A DNA stretch of 64,000 nucleotides from Bacillus cereus. Its GTDB lineage: Bacteria > Bacillota > Bacilli > Bacillales > Bacillaceae_G. The notes under the pieces are model-generated. The model was not told the origin of the DNA. It saw nothing but the letters and a program-made list of their open reading frames with translations, and ran no database searches. Below, in pieces: positions 16,577 through 25,849 of this stretch (the first letter of the stretch is position 1; every line of letters begins with the position of its first letter). The DNA is taken from NCBI RefSeq assembly GCF_002584535.1, contig NZ_NUOT01000012.1:33426-97425 (forward strand), in the 5' to 3' direction. The translations under genes were made by a program, and so were the position numbers.

Positions 16577-18250
16577 TTAAACCTCTTTATAGACAATCTG
16601 GTCTGGCAAAGCAGTCGCATACAATTTAAAACCACCATCTACATTTTTCACCTTATATCCTTTTTCCATTAACATACGTGCAGCAACATAGCCCCTCATA
16701 CCGAGCTGACATGTAATATATATTTCTTCATTTACTGGAATTTCATCCAATCTTTCACGCAATTCGTCTAATGGAATATTAACCGATCCCTTAATCATTC
16801 CTTGTTTCAACTCATTTGGTTCACGAACGTCAATCAAATATCCACCGTTTTGGACAATATGGTCAATCTCATGCCATTGCACAGTATCTACAAGCCCTTC
16901 GATTATATTACTTGCAGCATACCCCACCATGTTTACTGGATCTTTTGCAGAAGAATACGGCGGTGCGTATGCTAATTCTAAATCTGGTAAATCCATTACC
17001 TTTAGTTTCGCTTTCATTGCCGTTGCAATGACATCAATTCGTTTATCTACACCGTCACGTCCAACAGCTTGTGCACCATAAATTTCGCCTGACTCTTTAT
17101 TAAAAATTAATTTTAATAAAATAGGATATGCATTCGGATAATAACCCGCATGAGAATTTGCCTGTACATGTGCTACCTCATAGGGTATATTTAAATGCTG
17201 CAATACCTTTTCATTTACTCCTGTTGAAGCAACTGTCAATTCAAATACTTTTGCAATTGATGTTCCCATCGTTCCTTTGTATACCGATTCTGTATGCCCA
17301 TGAATGATATCCGCTAATAGACGACCTTGTCGATTTGCTGGCCATGCTAACGGAATCATTGTTTCTGTTTCCGTTACAAAATCTTTTACCTCAATCGCAT
17401 CACCAATCGCATAAATAGACGAATCCGAAGTTTGTAGTTTTTCATTTACTTTAATTGTTCCTCTTACTCCAAGTGCTAATCCTGCTTCTTTTGCCAAACT
17501 ACTCTCTGGCTGAACACCGATAGAAAGAATAATCATATCTGTATTGATTTTTGAACCACTTTTTAAACGAACAACTTTACCATCTTCTTCAAAAGCCTCT
17601 ACTCCATCCTTCAAAATGAGCTGAACGCCATGCTTCTCCATGTGTTCATGTACATATGCTGCCATTTCATAATCGATTGGTGGCATTACTTGATTATTCA
17701 TCACAACAAGCGTCACATCTATTCCTTTTTCTCTCAAGTTTTCTGCCATTTCAACCCCAATAAATCCTCCACCAATAACAGTCGCATGGCGTGGTTTCTC
17801 CTCATCAATATACCCTTTAATGCGATCTGTATCTGGTACATTCCGTAATGTAAACAACGCCTTTGCGGTTTCAATTCCTGAAATAGGTGGCACAATTGGC
17901 TTAGATCCTGGTGAAAGAATTAAAACATCATAAGATTCTTCGTATGTTTCATTTGTCATTACATTTTTCACAATAATTGTTTTTTCTTGTTTATTAATTT
18001 TTATCACTTCACTTGATACACGTATATCTAAATGAAATCGCTTTGACATCTTCTCAACTGTTTGCACTAACAACTTCTGTCTCTCTTGAATCACACCGCC
18101 AATGTAATACGGCAATCCGCAGTTCGCAAACGAAATATATTCGCCTCGCTCAAACATAATAATTTCATCCTCTTCACTTAAACGACGAAGACGCGCTGCT
18201 ACTGATGCTCCGCCGGCAACTCCACCGACTACGACGATTTTTTTACTCAT
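16577..18250 (-). CDS. CoA-disulfide reductase fused to rhodanese (CoADR-RHD)
   Basis: 557 residues. Residues 1 to about 450 are a flavoprotein of the CoA-disulfide reductase/NADH oxidase group: FAD motif VVGGVAGGASVAARLRR, single active-site Cys44 in ISFANCGLPYYIGG, second GxGxxG at VIGGGFIGVEMAE and AIGDAIEV. Residues about 460-557 are a rhodanese domain with DVREPNELKQGMIKG and CQLGMRG (Cys514). B. anthracis has a characterised enzyme of this fusion type that reduces CoA disulfide/persulfide. Head of the sulfur module; a CstR-type operator lies 66 bp upstream. Confidence 0.92.
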   Translation of the reverse strand: MSKKIVVVGGVAGGASVAARLRRLSEEDEIIMFERGEYISFANCGLPYYIGGVIQERQKLLVQTVEKMSKRFHLDIRVSSEVIKINKQEKTIIVKNVMTNETYEESYDVLILSPGSKPIVPPISGIETAKALFTLRNVPDTDRIKGYIDEEKPRHATVIGGGFIGVEMAENLREKGIDVTLVVMNNQVMPPIDYEMAAYVHEHMEKHGVQLILKDGVEAFEEDGKVVRLKSGSKINTDMIILSIGVQPESSLAKEAGLALGVRGTIKVNEKLQTSDSSIYAIGDAIEVKDFVTETETMIPLAWPANRQGRLLADIIHGHTESVYKGTMGTSIAKVFELTVASTGVNEKVLQHLNIPYEVAHVQANSHAGYYPNAYPILLKLIFNKESGEIYGAQAVGRDGVDKRIDVIATAMKAKLKVMDLPDLELAYAPPYSSAKDPVNMVGYAASNIIEGLVDTVQWHEIDHIVQNGGYLIDVREPNELKQGMIKGSVNIPLDELRERLDEIPVNEEIYITCQLGMRGYVAARMLMEKGYKVKNVDGGFKLYATALPDQIVYKEV

Positions 18251-18315
18251 ATTTCCCTAACCTCCACAACTATTTTTTCTTACTGCTACAGATATATACA
18301 AAATTAAAATTACAC

Positions 18316-18331
18316 ATACCCGTATAGGTAT
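18316..18331. promoter_or_regulatory. CstR-type operator upstream of the CoADR-RHD gene
   Basis: ATACCCGTATAGGTAT in the promoter region of the fusion enzyme. Confidence 0.65.
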
Positions 18332-18442
18332 ATAATAACCGTGAAAAAATATAATGACAATATATAAAGCTCGAACTTTATACTTGTTCACTAAATTGAA
18401 ACATACTTGGTATGAAAAAAGCCGCTGATTTATTCCAGCGAC

Positions 18443-18570
18443 TTTACACATATTTCTATCATGAGAACATACTACGCTTGCTTTCAACTTGGCAAATTCA
18501 ATTGCTTCAGCAGACGTTACATTCATTTCACCAAGTATGCGTTGATGCCAGAACGTAGTCTAACCTTTGT
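18443..18570 (-). pseudogene. scar of a second spoVR copy
   Basis: Reading the minus strand, WHQRILGEMNVTSAEAIEFA matches the spoVR product ([20 protein letters not shown]). It then jumps directly to sequence like the spoVR 3' end (ACACATA...ATCATGAGAA against ACACATA...ATCATAGGAA). A terminator-like stem GTCGCTG/CAGCGGC (18421-18444) stands where spoVR has its own. So a tandem spoVR copy was lost by internal deletion. The 89-codon frame opening here (18526-18257) is not a gene. Confidence 0.7.
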
Positions 18571-18595
18571 ATTGCTAAGGTACTATTAATTTTAT

Positions 18596-19015
18596 TTATC
18601 TTTTCAAATTCTCTTCTAACTTATCACCGATCTTTTGTTGCTCTTCCATCCAGTTTAATATTATTTCTTTTTGTTCTTTTTTAATTTCCCCTCGTGTATA
18701 TCTATACTGTGTCAACTCTTCAAACCATATTAAGAGTAATTTTCTTAATTCTATTGTTTCAATTTCACACTGTAATGGATGATCTTCATCATCAGGGTAT
18801 AGCTCTTCTATTACTGTTTTATATCGATCCATCTCAATGTCTGTTGCATTATAACTACATTGAAATTTTTCTTTTTTTCCATTAAGCACAGAATCCAATT
18901 CTCTAATTGTATCCTTAACAGAGCCGATAGACGGTTGTACATCACTTCCAAGAAACAAAGAAATTAATTCACTATTTTTTGATTCTTGTTCATTTTCAAA
19001 TTCTAATCTCACCAA
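18596..19015 (-). CDS. conserved hypothetical protein, possibly a YxxD-type immunity protein
   Basis: 139 residues, acidic, no signal or membrane segment. The pattern VRLEFENEQESKNSE near the start and CEIETIELRKLLLIWFEELTQY in the second half recall the small B. subtilis YxxD-like family that pairs with LXG-type toxins, but I cannot confirm this from sequence alone and no toxin gene is adjacent. The start is TTG at 19015 (AAGGGG 7 bp away) or GTG at 19012. It lies between spoVR and the spoVR scar. Confidence 0.5.
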   Translation of the reverse strand: MVRLEFENEQESKNSELISLFLGSDVQPSIGSVKDTIRELDSVLNGKKEKFQCSYNATDIEMDRYKTVIEELYPDDEDHPLQCEIETIELRKLLLIWFEELTQYRYTRGEIKKEQKEIILNWMEEQQKIGDKLEENLKR

Positions 19016-19164
19016 CTATTTTCCCCTTACTACCTTCCGCCCCTTCATAATAAAATCCTACTGCTTTTCTCTTTTTCTATACATCCTTTAACATTTAACT
19101 ATTCTTATTAAACAAAGGATTATATCTTCTTCCCTTTTTTATTTGTAAATCATATCCATAAAAA

Positions 19165-19189
19165 AAGAAGCTACTGTTAAACAGTAACT
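19165..19189 (-). terminator. terminator of spoVR
   Basis: On the minus strand, GAAGTTACTGTT pairs with AACAGTAGCTTC around a 2-base loop, followed by TTTTTTT. Confidence 0.8.
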
Positions 19190-20605
19190 TCACACATACT
19201 TCCGATGCACCATCTTCCCATCATAGGAAAAGACAACACCTTTATTCTCTACATTAGATTCCATATGCACCGTTCTTCCCCATAACTGATGAATGTATGG
19301 TAATACTTTCTCTAAATATTTTAAATCAAGCTCAATTCCTTCATAACAATGTTTAATGTACAATTCACCGTTCTTTAAATAATCTCCATCTTCCACCACT
19401 AAATATGGGAATCCACCATTTGTCCTCATATTAACGAGCTGATCACGAACGTGTTCCCACTCTTTATCAATTATTTTATATTCTTTTCCTTGGCGCTGAA
19501 ATAAGTACATATCTTCTCTCATTACAAGCTCTTTATTTAAATAGTTTCTAAGGAACGATACGTCCCATTCAATTTCTCGCACTTCAAAGATTTTGTCACG
19601 GCCCGATCCTGGCTTCACACCGCGCCTTTTCATCTCTTCAGTTGGGTTATTATAACGTTCTTCAATATCTTCAAACACCTTTATACCGAGGTAATATGGA
19701 TTAATACTTGTTTTGGACGGCTGAACGACTCCTGCATTTAACTTCGCAAATTCGATTGCTTCATCGGATGTTAAGTCCATTTCACGAAGGATGCGTTGAT
19801 GCCAGTACGAAGCCCAGCCTTCGTTCATGATTTTCGTTTCTAATTGCGGCCAGAAATATAACATTTCTTCTCGCATCATCGTTAAAATATCGCGTTGCCA
19901 CTCATCTAGTTCTCTACTATATTGCTCAATAAATAGAAGTAGATCTTTCTCTGGTTGCGGCGGGATTTTCTTTTTCTTCCGTATATTCGAACGTTCTCTT
20001 TTTTTATTTCTATCATCTAAATCCCACAAGTCATCGTACTGAGATACTCGTTTCTTTTCTTCTTCCTCTTCTAAATCATCAATACTCCAAGCAAGCTTCG
20101 GCCGCATAAGCGATGGATCAATATGTTCTTGAATAGCCAAAACAGCATCTAAAAATTCTTCTACTTCTGCTTTTCCATATTTATGTTCATACGCTTTAAC
20201 TCGTTCTGCTGTCGCTGCCATGCTTTCAACCATATCACGCTTCGTGTTTGAGAAACGAATATTATTTTTAAAGAAATCACAGTGTGCTAATACGTGTGCT
20301 ACAATCAATTTATTTTGAATCAATGAATTGGTATCAAGTAAAAACGCATAACATGGGTCAGAGTTGATGACAAGTTCATATATTTTACTAAGTCCCAAAT
20401 CGTAATGCAGCTTCATTTTGAAGAACTGTTTTCCAAAACTCCAATGTGAAAACCGAGTCGGCATTCCATATGCACCAAATGTATAAATAATTTCTGCTGG
20501 ACATACTTCATAGCGCATCGGATAAAAATCCAGTCCAAACCCAGTTGCAATTTCAGTAATTTCGGCAATTGCATATTGTAGTGCTTTATCATCACTAGCT
20601 CTCAT
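19190..20605 (-). CDS. spoVR: SpoVR family protein
   Basis: 471 residues, cytoplasmic, no membrane segment. The whole length fits the SpoVR/YcgB family: [20 protein letters not shown] at the start, [10 protein letters not shown], an Asp/Glu/Arg-rich insert about 185-215, [20 protein letters not shown] and [17 protein letters not shown]. In B. subtilis SpoVR takes part in spore cortex formation. AAGGAGG stands before the ATG and a hairpin with seven Ts follows. No frameshift; this is the intact copy of a once duplicated gene. Confidence 0.92.
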   Translation of the reverse strand: MRASDDKALQYAIAEITEIATGFGLDFYPMRYEVCPAEIIYTFGAYGMPTRFSHWSFGKQFFKMKLHYDLGLSKIYELVINSDPCYAFLLDTNSLIQNKLIVAHVLAHCDFFKNNIRFSNTKRDMVESMAATAERVKAYEHKYGKAEVEEFLDAVLAIQEHIDPSLMRPKLAWSIDDLEEEEEKKRVSQYDDLWDLDDRNKKRERSNIRKKKKIPPQPEKDLLLFIEQYSRELDEWQRDILTMMREEMLYFWPQLETKIMNEGWASYWHQRILREMDLTSDEAIEFAKLNAGVVQPSKTSINPYYLGIKVFEDIEERYNNPTEEMKRRGVKPGSGRDKIFEVREIEWDVSFLRNYLNKELVMREDMYLFQRQGKEYKIIDKEWEHVRDQLVNMRTNGGFPYLVVEDGDYLKNGELYIKHCYEGIELDLKYLEKVLPYIHQLWGRTVHMESNVENKGVVFSYDGKMVHRKYV

Positions 20606-20759
20606 TATTTTCCCTCCTTACACTTTCCCTTAAGACAGTGTATGAGAGGAAACAAGCTTTCATGAGAAATGATGAAAAATAGATACTCTGTTATTCTCTT
20701 TTATCAGTAATCTTCATCATAAGATTACTAAGATATAAAAAACTCCAAAAAACAAAAAA

Positions 20760-20797
20760 GCTGAACACAAACTTTAAATCATTTGCATCCAGCTTCT
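20760..20797 (-). terminator. terminator of the nitroreductase gene
   Basis: On the minus strand AGCTGGATGCAAA pairs imperfectly with TTTGTGTTCAGCT, then TTTTTTG. Confidence 0.6.
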
Positions 20798-20809
20798 CAT
20801 CTTCAGCTA

Positions 20810-21370
20810 TTACCCTTCAATAACTTCCATCTTCTTCGTAATCGGCGTACGCTCTTTTCCTTCTGGTTTCTTATCGAAATAACCAATATGAAGGATTCCA
20901 ACAATACGTTGTCCTTTTGTTAATCCAATTCCTTCTATAAATAAAGGATTATAATTCAATCCACCTGATTTCCAAACACAACCTAGTCCACGTTCCCAAG
21001 CTAATAACTGGAAGTTCTGCATAAATGCACACACTGCCGCGTAGTCTTCATCACGTTGCACTTGACGTGGATCTTCATCCATATATACAACGATTTGAGC
21101 TGGTGTACTTAGAAAACGATCGGATAAAATTTTACCTCTTTTTGCTCGTTCTTCTTCTGTGAAAGAATGTAATACAGCATCTACTAATGTTTTACGACCT
21201 TCTCCAATAAATAATTTACATTTCCATGGCTCACGATGCTGATGGTTTGGTGCCCACGTTGCGTCATTTAATAATTCAATTAACAATTCTTTTTCTACTG
21301 CTTTATCTGTAAATGTACGAATGGTTCGTCTTTCTTTAATGATATTTGCAATGGAAGTATATGTGATCAT
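20810..21370 (-). CDS. nitroreductase family protein
   Basis: 186 residues with the FMN-binding nitroreductase layout: IIKERRTIRTFTDKAVEKELL near the start, DATWAPNHQHREPWKCKLF (FMN phosphate contacts), AAVCAFMQNFQLLAWERGLGCVWKSGG and VGILHIGYFDKKP. It is a cytoplasmic NAD(P)H-dependent reductase of quinones, nitro compounds or similar; the natural substrate is unknown. Single gene with its own terminator, divergent from the secreted-protein gene at 21617. Confidence 0.85.
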   Translation of the reverse strand: MITYTSIANIIKERRTIRTFTDKAVEKELLIELLNDATWAPNHQHREPWKCKLFIGEGRKTLVDAVLHSFTEEERAKRGKILSDRFLSTPAQIVVYMDEDPRQVQRDEDYAAVCAFMQNFQLLAWERGLGCVWKSGGLNYNPLFIEGIGLTKGQRIVGILHIGYFDKKPEGKERTPITKKMEVIEG

Positions 21371-21616
21371 ATGTTTCTCTCCCTTATTTTCATCTATATG
21401 TATACACCTTATAATTGATATTGATTTTCAATTTCGATTATAACGCAGTTTTCTACCATTAATCAATGTTTTGTGTTGTGAAACTAACAAAAATTTTTTT
21501 TATTACATCGCGAAAAAAACTTGCAATGTTCACAAGTTCTTCACAACTTCTCCACAACTTCGGGAAACTCTATAGATACAGTTTTCCATTTTATTCAATT
21601 AGGAGGAATCAATGGT

Positions 21617-22213
21617 ATGTACAGAAAATTAATAGCAAGCATTTTAGCAACAGGACTTTTATGTGGAATGGCAGTCTTCCCTGCTTCTGCGGCCTCACAA
21701 AAAGAATTCACGGCGCATCATCATAAACTAATCTCAGATGAACAAATACAATCTTTAGAAAAACTAGGTTATAAAAAACATGAAATTTGGAAGGCTGCAC
21801 ACATTGCGAAAATAAGTAAAAAAGATATCAATGATGTTTTATCGTACTATAAACAAACTAAATCTTGGAAAGAAACGGCGAAACATTTCGGTGTGGATCC
21901 AAAGAAAATGCATAAACATCATATGAGTAAAGAAATGAAAGAAGCTTTATTGCAAAAAGTAGCTGAAATGCAAAAATCAACACCAGAACAAATGAAGAAA
22001 ATAATGGAAGATAACCATATTCACCTGCATCATCTCGCAGTTTTAACCATCATTGCACAAAAAAGTAATACGCCGTTTAATGATGTATTAAAAATGAAAA
22101 AAGATGGTATGCATGTCAAACAAATCGCCGAAAAATTAAATGTGAAGAAAGAAGATGTAAGAGCCGAAATGATGAAATTAATGCAGTCTGTAAAAGAAAA
22201 AAAGACAAACTAA
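21617..22213 (+). CDS. secreted helical-repeat protein of unknown function
   Basis: 198 residues from the ATG at 21617, which has AGGAGG 10 bp upstream; the longer frame from 21521 adds a leader without a ribosome site. Signal peptide ends at PASA-AS (about residue 26). The mature part is Lys/His-rich and helical, with two similar HTH-like units (GYKKHEIWKAAHIAKISKKD...SWKETAKHFGVD and HLAVLTIIAQKSNTPFNDVL...VKQIAEKLNVKKEDV). I do not recognise a function; helix-turn-helix-like repeats in an exported protein are unusual. Confidence 0.7.
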   Translation: MYRKLIASILATGLLCGMAVFPASAASQKEFTAHHHKLISDEQIQSLEKLGYKKHEIWKAAHIAKISKKDINDVLSYYKQTKSWKETAKHFGVDPKKMHKHHMSKEMKEALLQKVAEMQKSTPEQMKKIMEDNHIHLHHLAVLTIIAQKSNTPFNDVLKMKKDGMHVKQIAEKLNVKKEDVRAEMMKLMQSVKEKKTN

Positions 22214-22220
22214 ACATAGA

Positions 22221-22251
22221 GAAAAGGAAGAGACAACTCTTCCTTTTCTTT
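22221..22251. terminator. bidirectional terminator
   Basis: GAAAAGGAAGAG pairs with CTCTTCCTTTTC around a 4-base loop; it overlaps the stop of the convergent racemase-like gene. Confidence 0.85.
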
Positions 22252-23179
22252 ATGAACCTACAATAATAAAGCCGTCCGCTAGCGGATCAGATGGGTCTAA
22301 TAAAAATTGATGCATTCCCGTAATAAAGACCCTCCCTGTAATTTGTACCGTCATTTCATTTTGTGTGTATTTCATCAGTTTTGCTTCATATGTTCCGCCT
22401 GTAATATTTTCATGCTGGACACTTTCTCCTTCTTGTAACATACCTTCCTCTCTAAAAAGTGCCAAACATGCACATGTTGCCCTAACATATGGAGAACGGC
22501 TTACAAGTCCATTCTTCTTCTGCACCATCGTTTTGAATCGTTTCTCCTCAATCTGCTTGGCATCTATTAAAATACTACTACATTCGGACGATAATGAGGT
22601 TCTTGTCGTATGTGCCCAGCTCTTTAATTCTATGAATTCATCCATGTCTAATTTGACACCTAAATGCTTTGTATGGCTGATTACATAAGATTCATTTGGT
22701 CCAAATGAAATGGCCGACTGAGAGGCATTATATTGAAGTTCGTAGTGACAATCTTTCTGTAATGAAACAGCGTGTATCTCTCCATCTTCTATACAGATTT
22801 TCACAGGAAAAATTCCATCGATTGTTTCCACCGCTACTACATCATTTTTCATTTGCACATTTCCCATTTCAACCATAACGCCAGCAGCTATCATCACAAA
22901 CTCTTCTGTACTAGAAATAAATTCATTTGCATCCATAAACAACGCCGCAAAATCTGCTTTTTCTGAACAAGGTGGTACAATCATACAACCGTTCATTGCT
23001 GCATGACCACGTGGTTCTTGCATGATAATTCTTCGAAATGCTTGATAGTTTTCAACTAGTTCTTTTTGTTTCTCTTGTAAAGTATGTCCCTTTAATAGAG
23101 GTACGCCGTTCATAATTAGGCGCAGTGGCTCTCCAGCTATATGTGCATCAACTGTTGTAATTGCTTTTACGAACTTCAT
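22250..23179 (-). CDS. proline racemase-like protein lacking both catalytic cysteines
   Basis: 309 residues from ATG 23179 (AAGGGGAG ribosome site). Clearly in the proline racemase/hydroxyproline epimerase family (TTVDAHIAGEPLRLIMNGVP, EPRGHAAMNG, RVFITGMHQFLLDPSDPLADGF). Where active enzymes have MCGH it has SSTEE (Thr for Cys), and where they have SPCGTG it has SPYVRA (Tyr for Cys). Trans-3-hydroxyproline dehydratases keep Cys at the first site and Thr at the second, so this pair fits no known active type. Downstream of the intact epimerase gene in the same sigma-54-driven operon. Possibly a regulatory or altered-chemistry paralogue. Confidence 0.8.
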   Translation of the reverse strand: MKFVKAITTVDAHIAGEPLRLIMNGVPLLKGHTLQEKQKELVENYQAFRRIIMQEPRGHAAMNGCMIVPPCSEKADFAALFMDANEFISSTEEFVMIAAGVMVEMGNVQMKNDVVAVETIDGIFPVKICIEDGEIHAVSLQKDCHYELQYNASQSAISFGPNESYVISHTKHLGVKLDMDEFIELKSWAHTTRTSLSSECSSILIDAKQIEEKRFKTMVQKKNGLVSRSPYVRATCACLALFREEGMLQEGESVQHENITGGTYEAKLMKYTQNEMTVQITGRVFITGMHQFLLDPSDPLADGFIIVGS

Positions 23180-23264
23180 ACAATCTCCCCTTACCAATTT
23201 ATAAAAACGTCTTCCATCTCTCTTGTTATTTAACTCATATAAACATAACTACTCTAACTCAGAA

Positions 23265-24287
23265 TCAATGCCCTTCCATTGGTGGAATGAGAATAAATCC
23301 ATCTTTCAGAATATCTTCCTCATGATATAAAAACTGGTGCATTCCCATAATCCATGCTGATCCAGTAATTTCTGTAATCACAGCTTCTATGTCCCCTATA
23401 TTTGTTGTTCTAACAATTTTCCCTTTAAATAGCGAACCGACAATACTTTCGTGTACAAATAATTCCTCCAGATCAATTTCACGGTAGGCATACAATGTAG
23501 CCAGTTTGGCTGATGTTCCCGTACCACATGGCGAACGATCAATCCCTCCCGGTGGTACAATCACTGTATTTTTCACATCCGCATGTTCGTCCGTTGGATC
23601 ACAGAAAAATTCAACGTGCGTCACTCCTTCGATAAAAGAAAATTCCGGATGTGAAATGGGTACCGCTGCATTAATGGCATCACGAATCCGAATAGCTGTT
23701 TCTATAATTTGCGCAGAATTTTCCGTTGTTAGCTCCACGCCTAATTTTCTAGCGTCTGTAATCGCATAAAAATTACCACCATAGGCAATATCACATTGTA
23801 CATTCCCTATATTTTCTATATGTACTTCCACAGACTTTAATAAAAAAGCAGGCACGTTACAAAATGTTACTTCTTTTGCTTTTCCATTTTCTACATACAC
23901 TTTTGTTGCAACAAGCCCCGCTGGTGTATCTAATTTAATATAGGTATACGGTTCTTCCACCTCAACCATACCGGTTTCAATTAAAGCGGTACAAACGCCA
24001 ATTGTATCGTGACCACACATTGGTAAGTACCCGCCTGTTTCTATATAAATAACACCAACATCAGCTTCTGGGTCACACGGTTCTGTTAATAAAGCACCAG
24101 ACATTACATCATGACCGCGTGGCTCAAACATAAGAAATGTACGAATCCAATCATACTTTTCTTTCATAAATAACATCTTTTCTGACATTGTATTCCCTTC
24201 TAGCTTTGGAAGGCCATTTATGACTGTCCTTGTTGGATTCCCTCCCGTATGCGTATCAACTGTCGTAAACACTTTTTTTACGTTCAC
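23265..24287 (-). CDS. proline racemase / 4-hydroxyproline 2-epimerase family enzyme
   Basis: 340 residues with both catalytic cysteines: LPMCGHDTIG (about residue 90) and DRSPCGTGTSAK (about residue 256), so it is a functional two-base racemase/epimerase. The gene neighbourhood (D-amino-acid-type dehydrogenase, [2Fe-2S]/FAD complex, sigma-54 activator) points to conversion of trans-4-hydroxy-L-proline to the cis-D isomer, or of L- to D-proline, in a catabolic route. Its start codon overlaps the stop of the upstream FAD enzyme gene by 4 bp (ATGA), showing translational coupling. Confidence 0.85.
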   Translation of the reverse strand: MNVKKVFTTVDTHTGGNPTRTVINGLPKLEGNTMSEKMLFMKEKYDWIRTFLMFEPRGHDVMSGALLTEPCDPEADVGVIYIETGGYLPMCGHDTIGVCTALIETGMVEVEEPYTYIKLDTPAGLVATKVYVENGKAKEVTFCNVPAFLLKSVEVHIENIGNVQCDIAYGGNFYAITDARKLGVELTTENSAQIIETAIRIRDAINAAVPISHPEFSFIEGVTHVEFFCDPTDEHADVKNTVIVPPGGIDRSPCGTGTSAKLATLYAYREIDLEELFVHESIVGSLFKGKIVRTTNIGDIEAVITEITGSAWIMGMHQFLYHEEDILKDGFILIPPMEGH

Positions 24288-25462
24288 ACTCGTTCCATCC
24301 TTTCTTGAAATCGATTGTGGCTTAGTGATTCAATCGGTACGGTTGTCTCTTGTCCCTCAATCATTTCTGCAATAAGCTTTCCTGTAATGGCCGCCAAACT
24401 AATCCCATCACCTTCATGACCGGCGGCAATATAAAATCCTGGTACTTCTTCGACATGAGAAATGATTGGCAAATGATCTGCCGTCCACGGACGCAAACCT
24501 GCATATGTTCGAATAAGTAACATATCAGCCATCTTCGGATAAAAACGAATCGCTCGGTTTGCAATACACTTTATAACGCTTGTATCCACCTTCGTTTGAA
24601 AACCAACGAACTGCCTGCTACTTCCAATTAAGAAATTTTGACTTTCTGTCGGTTCAAATACGAGAGCAACTCCATATTTTTCTGTTTCCTCATCCACATG
24701 ACGTGTGCCGCCAAACTTACTAATTAAATAGCCAAACTCCATTACTTTTCTCGTTCCCACTGGCTCTTGTCTTGAAGCAACAATAATATGACCTTTTCTC
24801 GGCTGAATTGGAATTTTCACATCCAACATCTCGCCAATAACAGGTGACCATACTCCTGCTGCATTTACGACTTTATTCGCTGTAAATGTCCCCTTATTTG
24901 TTTCAACAATAAACGCACCCATTATATCTTTTTGAATACTGGTTACTTCTGTATGAAGATACACATCTGTTCCTTGCCTTTTCGCTTCATCAAGCAAAGA
25001 AAATGATAATAAATATGGATTAACAGTCGAATCTGTTGCGCATTCTAATCCACCCAGTAAATCATCTGCAAAATACGGTGACTCCTGCCGAATATCTTGT
25101 CTGTCTAACATCCGAAATGGTAAACCCGCATCTTTTTGCCGCTTTACCCATTTTTCCGCAGCGATCATCTCTTCTTCACTTTCACATACGAGAATGCTGC
25201 CTGGTGCTCGGTATTCAAAAAAGTGACGCAATTCTTTCGCTAGTTGATCAACAAGCTTTTGACTTTCAAGAGACATTTGGCTATCAAACCCGGGATCTTT
25301 ATCAATTGCCAAAATGTTTCCATCACATCTCGATGATGTACCGCTCGCTAATTCTCCTCTTTCTAATAACGTTACTTCTCTCCCGCATTTTGAAACGTAA
25401 TAAGCAATTGCACTCCCAATAATACCTCCGCCAATGATAAGAACATCACAATGCTTTATCAT
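24284..25462 (-). CDS. DAO-family FAD-dependent D-amino acid (D-hydroxyproline) dehydrogenase
   Basis: 392 residues: N-terminal FAD-binding motif CDVLIIGGGIIGSAIAYYVSKCG with ERGELASGTSSRCDGN, DAO-type middle, and C-terminal RTYAGLRPWTADHLPIISHV...GFYIAAGHEGDGISLA. It oxidises D-amino acids or glycine-like amines; here D-proline or cis-4-hydroxy-D-proline made by the adjacent epimerase. In Pseudomonas the D-hydroxyproline dehydrogenase has a DAO-type subunit plus FAD/NAD and [2Fe-2S] subunits, which are encoded in the other arm of this locus. First gene of the minus-strand operon, with a -24/-12 promoter 157 bp upstream. Confidence 0.85.
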   Translation of the reverse strand: MIKHCDVLIIGGGIIGSAIAYYVSKCGREVTLLERGELASGTSSRCDGNILAIDKDPGFDSQMSLESQKLVDQLAKELRHFFEYRAPGSILVCESEEEMIAAEKWVKRQKDAGLPFRMLDRQDIRQESPYFADDLLGGLECATDSTVNPYLLSFSLLDEAKRQGTDVYLHTEVTSIQKDIMGAFIVETNKGTFTANKVVNAAGVWSPVIGEMLDVKIPIQPRKGHIIVASRQEPVGTRKVMEFGYLISKFGGTRHVDEETEKYGVALVFEPTESQNFLIGSSRQFVGFQTKVDTSVIKCIANRAIRFYPKMADMLLIRTYAGLRPWTADHLPIISHVEEVPGFYIAAGHEGDGISLAAITGKLIAEMIEGQETTVPIESLSHNRFQERMERV

Positions 25463-25618
25463 AAACTCCCTCTTTTCTATTTATAAAGTGGAACTGATGG
25501 CTCACGCTTCTCTCTAAATTTTGAAATAATCTCTTACTACTACCGAATATCGAGATAAGCTTCTAACAAATTTTTTTTGCTAGATTATCACTTTTTCATG
25601 TTCACATTTTCTTTTACT

Positions 25619-25634
25619 TGCAATTAAAATGCCA
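25619..25634 (-). promoter_or_regulatory. sigma-54 (-24/-12) promoter of the epimerase operon
   Basis: On the minus strand TGGCATTTTAATTGCA has GG and GC exactly 12 bp apart, matching TGGCAY-N5-TTGCW. It lies 157 bp upstream of the FAD enzyme start, next to a sigma-54 activator gene. Confidence 0.85.
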
Positions 25635-25849
25635 ACTTAACGTGCAACTGTAATTCCCAAGGATTTTTTCTCTCATCCCACCCTTTATCTTTACCATACT
25701 GAGAAACGAGATGCTCATTATTACCACATAGCCAACATGAAATTATTGAACTTTTCCGACAAAACATTTTACATTTCCTTTAAAAATGTGTAAAAATAAT
25801 GAAATAGTGTATAAAAAACTTACAGTCAATCCAATAAGGAGGCATTAGC

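Noticed and set aside
18257-18526. 89-codon minus-strand frame downstream of spoVR
   Set aside because: Only its first 20 residues resemble a protein (SpoVR); the rest reads through a terminator-like stem. Treated as a spoVR scar.
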